Part shown: positions 52,083 through 52,503 of the stretch, one piece after another
Layout of the letters: each line of letters begins with the position of its first letter
Position numbering within the stretch: position 1 is the first letter of the stretch
Source: an uncultured Clostridia bacterium
GTDB taxonomy: Bacteria > Bacillota > Clostridia > Christensenellales > Aristaeellaceae
Assembly: GCA_944333055.1 (NCBI GenBank)
Contig: CALVKT010000018.1
Coordinates: 1-52,503 of the forward strand
Direction: 5' to 3'
DNA length: 52,503 nt
Notes under the pieces: generated by a model
Told to the model about the DNA's origin: nothing
Seen by the model: the letters and a program-made list of their open reading frames with translations, nothing else
Database searches by the model: none
Translations under genes and position numbers: made by a program

Positions 52083-52323
52083 GCCTGGACTCCTTCACCG
52101 CTGCCTTGGCGGGACGGGCGGCGTTGTCCCGGGCGGCCTGCGTGCGGCCCTCGGCCAGCCGCTGGGCAATCGGCCTGGCGTCGCTTTCTCCGCCCAGCAG
52201 CTCCCGCTTTTGCAGTACCTCCTCCGTTTCCGCCATGAAGCGGTACACATCCGCCTCGGAAAAGTCCTCCGGGGCTTTTCCATTCCACAGGGCCGTTCCG
52301 CCCGGCCCATATCTTCTTGGCAT
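52072..52323 (-). CDS. Small protein of unknown function, mobile-element type
   Basis: An 83-residue protein starting MPRRYGPGGTALWNGKAPED. AAAGGGG lies upstream of the ATG, supporting translation. It is highly charged, with a helix-rich centre (FSEADVYRFMAETEEVLQKR) and an Arg/Ala-rich C-terminus. No domain is recognised. It is translationally coupled to the methyltransferase, and both seem to have entered together. Confidence 0.55.
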   Translation of the reverse strand: MPRRYGPGGTALWNGKAPEDFSEADVYRFMAETEEVLQKRELLGGESDARPIAQRLAEGRTQAARDNAARPAKAAVKESRHDR

Positions 52324-52355
52324 ACAACACCCCTTTCTTAATGAGCACTAAAAAT

Positions 52356-52375
52356 ATTAGACCGACATCGGTCTA
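52356..52375. promoter_or_regulatory. Palindromic operator with a second half-site
   Basis: TTAGACCGA and TCGGTCTAA form a perfect 9-bp inverted repeat with a 2-base centre (52356-52375). The half TCGGTCTAAT recurs at about 52464-52473. It lies 33 bases upstream of the small gene and probably binds a dimeric repressor of the element. Confidence 0.6.
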
Positions 52376-52503
52376 AAGTTTTTAATGCCGGGTAATTAGT
52401 TATGCCGATAAATATGTGATGAAGCCTGTAAAATCGCCATGCTAAACAAAAAGTATCGGTCTAATTCTAAGCTACTTCATCCTTTCTGATATAGTGTAGG
52501 TGA

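Larger units (their letters stand above)
51726..52503. mobile_element. Edge or relic of an integrated mobile element
   Basis: From about 51.73 kb the sequence changes: AT-rich stretches alternate with GC-rich coding, a methyltransferase gene is cut short, a small unrecognised gene is coupled to it, and a palindromic operator lies upstream. Such methyltransferases are common in conjugative elements and phages of Firmicutes. No integrase or attachment repeat is visible before the window ends, so the type and the exact boundary remain open. Confidence 0.5.

Overview
The window looks like a chromosomal segment of a GC-rich member of the Clostridia (Firmicutes). It carries an uninterrupted SigK sporulation sigma factor, a YhcN-type lipoprotein, VanW proteins, a class B PBP with PASTA domains, a WalRK-like two-component pair and a meso-diaminopimelate-type MurE. 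Promoters follow the TTGACA/TATAAT pattern and ribosome-binding sites are strong GGAGG. The high GC leaves long open frames antisense to almost every gene; these were judged shadows. A Christensenellales-like gut clostridium is my best guess, but the sequence alone does not prove it.

Layout. Bases 1-390 are the C-terminal end of an Orn/Lys/Arg decarboxylase. From 0.6 to 14.9 kb almost everything is on the minus strand: YhcN lipoprotein, a uridine-kinase-like nucleoside kinase, a BaiN-type flavoprotein and an RpiR regulator; surE with two VanW/SH3 proteins; an acidic zinc-ribbon protein with elongation factor P; sigK; xdhC with an ABC solute-binding protein behind a long leader; a tRNA-Arg on the plus strand; rubrerythrin, thymidine kinase and a cytidylate-kinase-like protein. 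A secreted protein (15.2 kb, plus) and a GT-C membrane glycosyltransferase precede the division and cell-wall (dcw) cluster, 17.6-29.7 kb, in the transcription order mraZ, ftsL-like, ftsI/spoVD, murE, mraY, murD, ftsW, ftsQ, ftsA, ftsZ. That cluster lacks rsmH, murF, murG and murC. It is driven by a promoter buried in a five-copy MraZ box, with a second promoter before ftsA.

From 29.9 to 41 kb come a metallophosphoesterase with a zinc-ribbon protein, a secreted CAP-domain protein, the operon walR-walK-GerMN-GerMN-holA, a divergent D,D-carboxypeptidase, and a GtrII-like membrane protein whose natural start is cut off by an in-frame TGA. From 41.4 to 49.5 kb lies a protein quality-control block: lon-engB, and tig-clpP-clpX, separated by a divergent LysR/GNAT pair. 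From 49.75 to 51.6 kb is a 613-residue protein that looks like a reduced cyclic beta-1,2-glucan synthase without its DxD motif. After about 51.73 kb the sequence becomes locally AT-rich and holds a truncated DNA methyltransferase, a small mobile-element-type protein and a palindromic operator; I read this as the edge or relic of a mobile element.

Most of the window serves cell-wall growth, division and envelope surveillance, plus housekeeping proteolysis. The observations most worth a second look are the reduced NdvB-like protein, the GerMN genes behind walRK, the early TGA in the GtrII gene, ribosome-binding sites embedded in hairpins, the paired solute-binding protein and XdhC, and the methyltransferase truncation.
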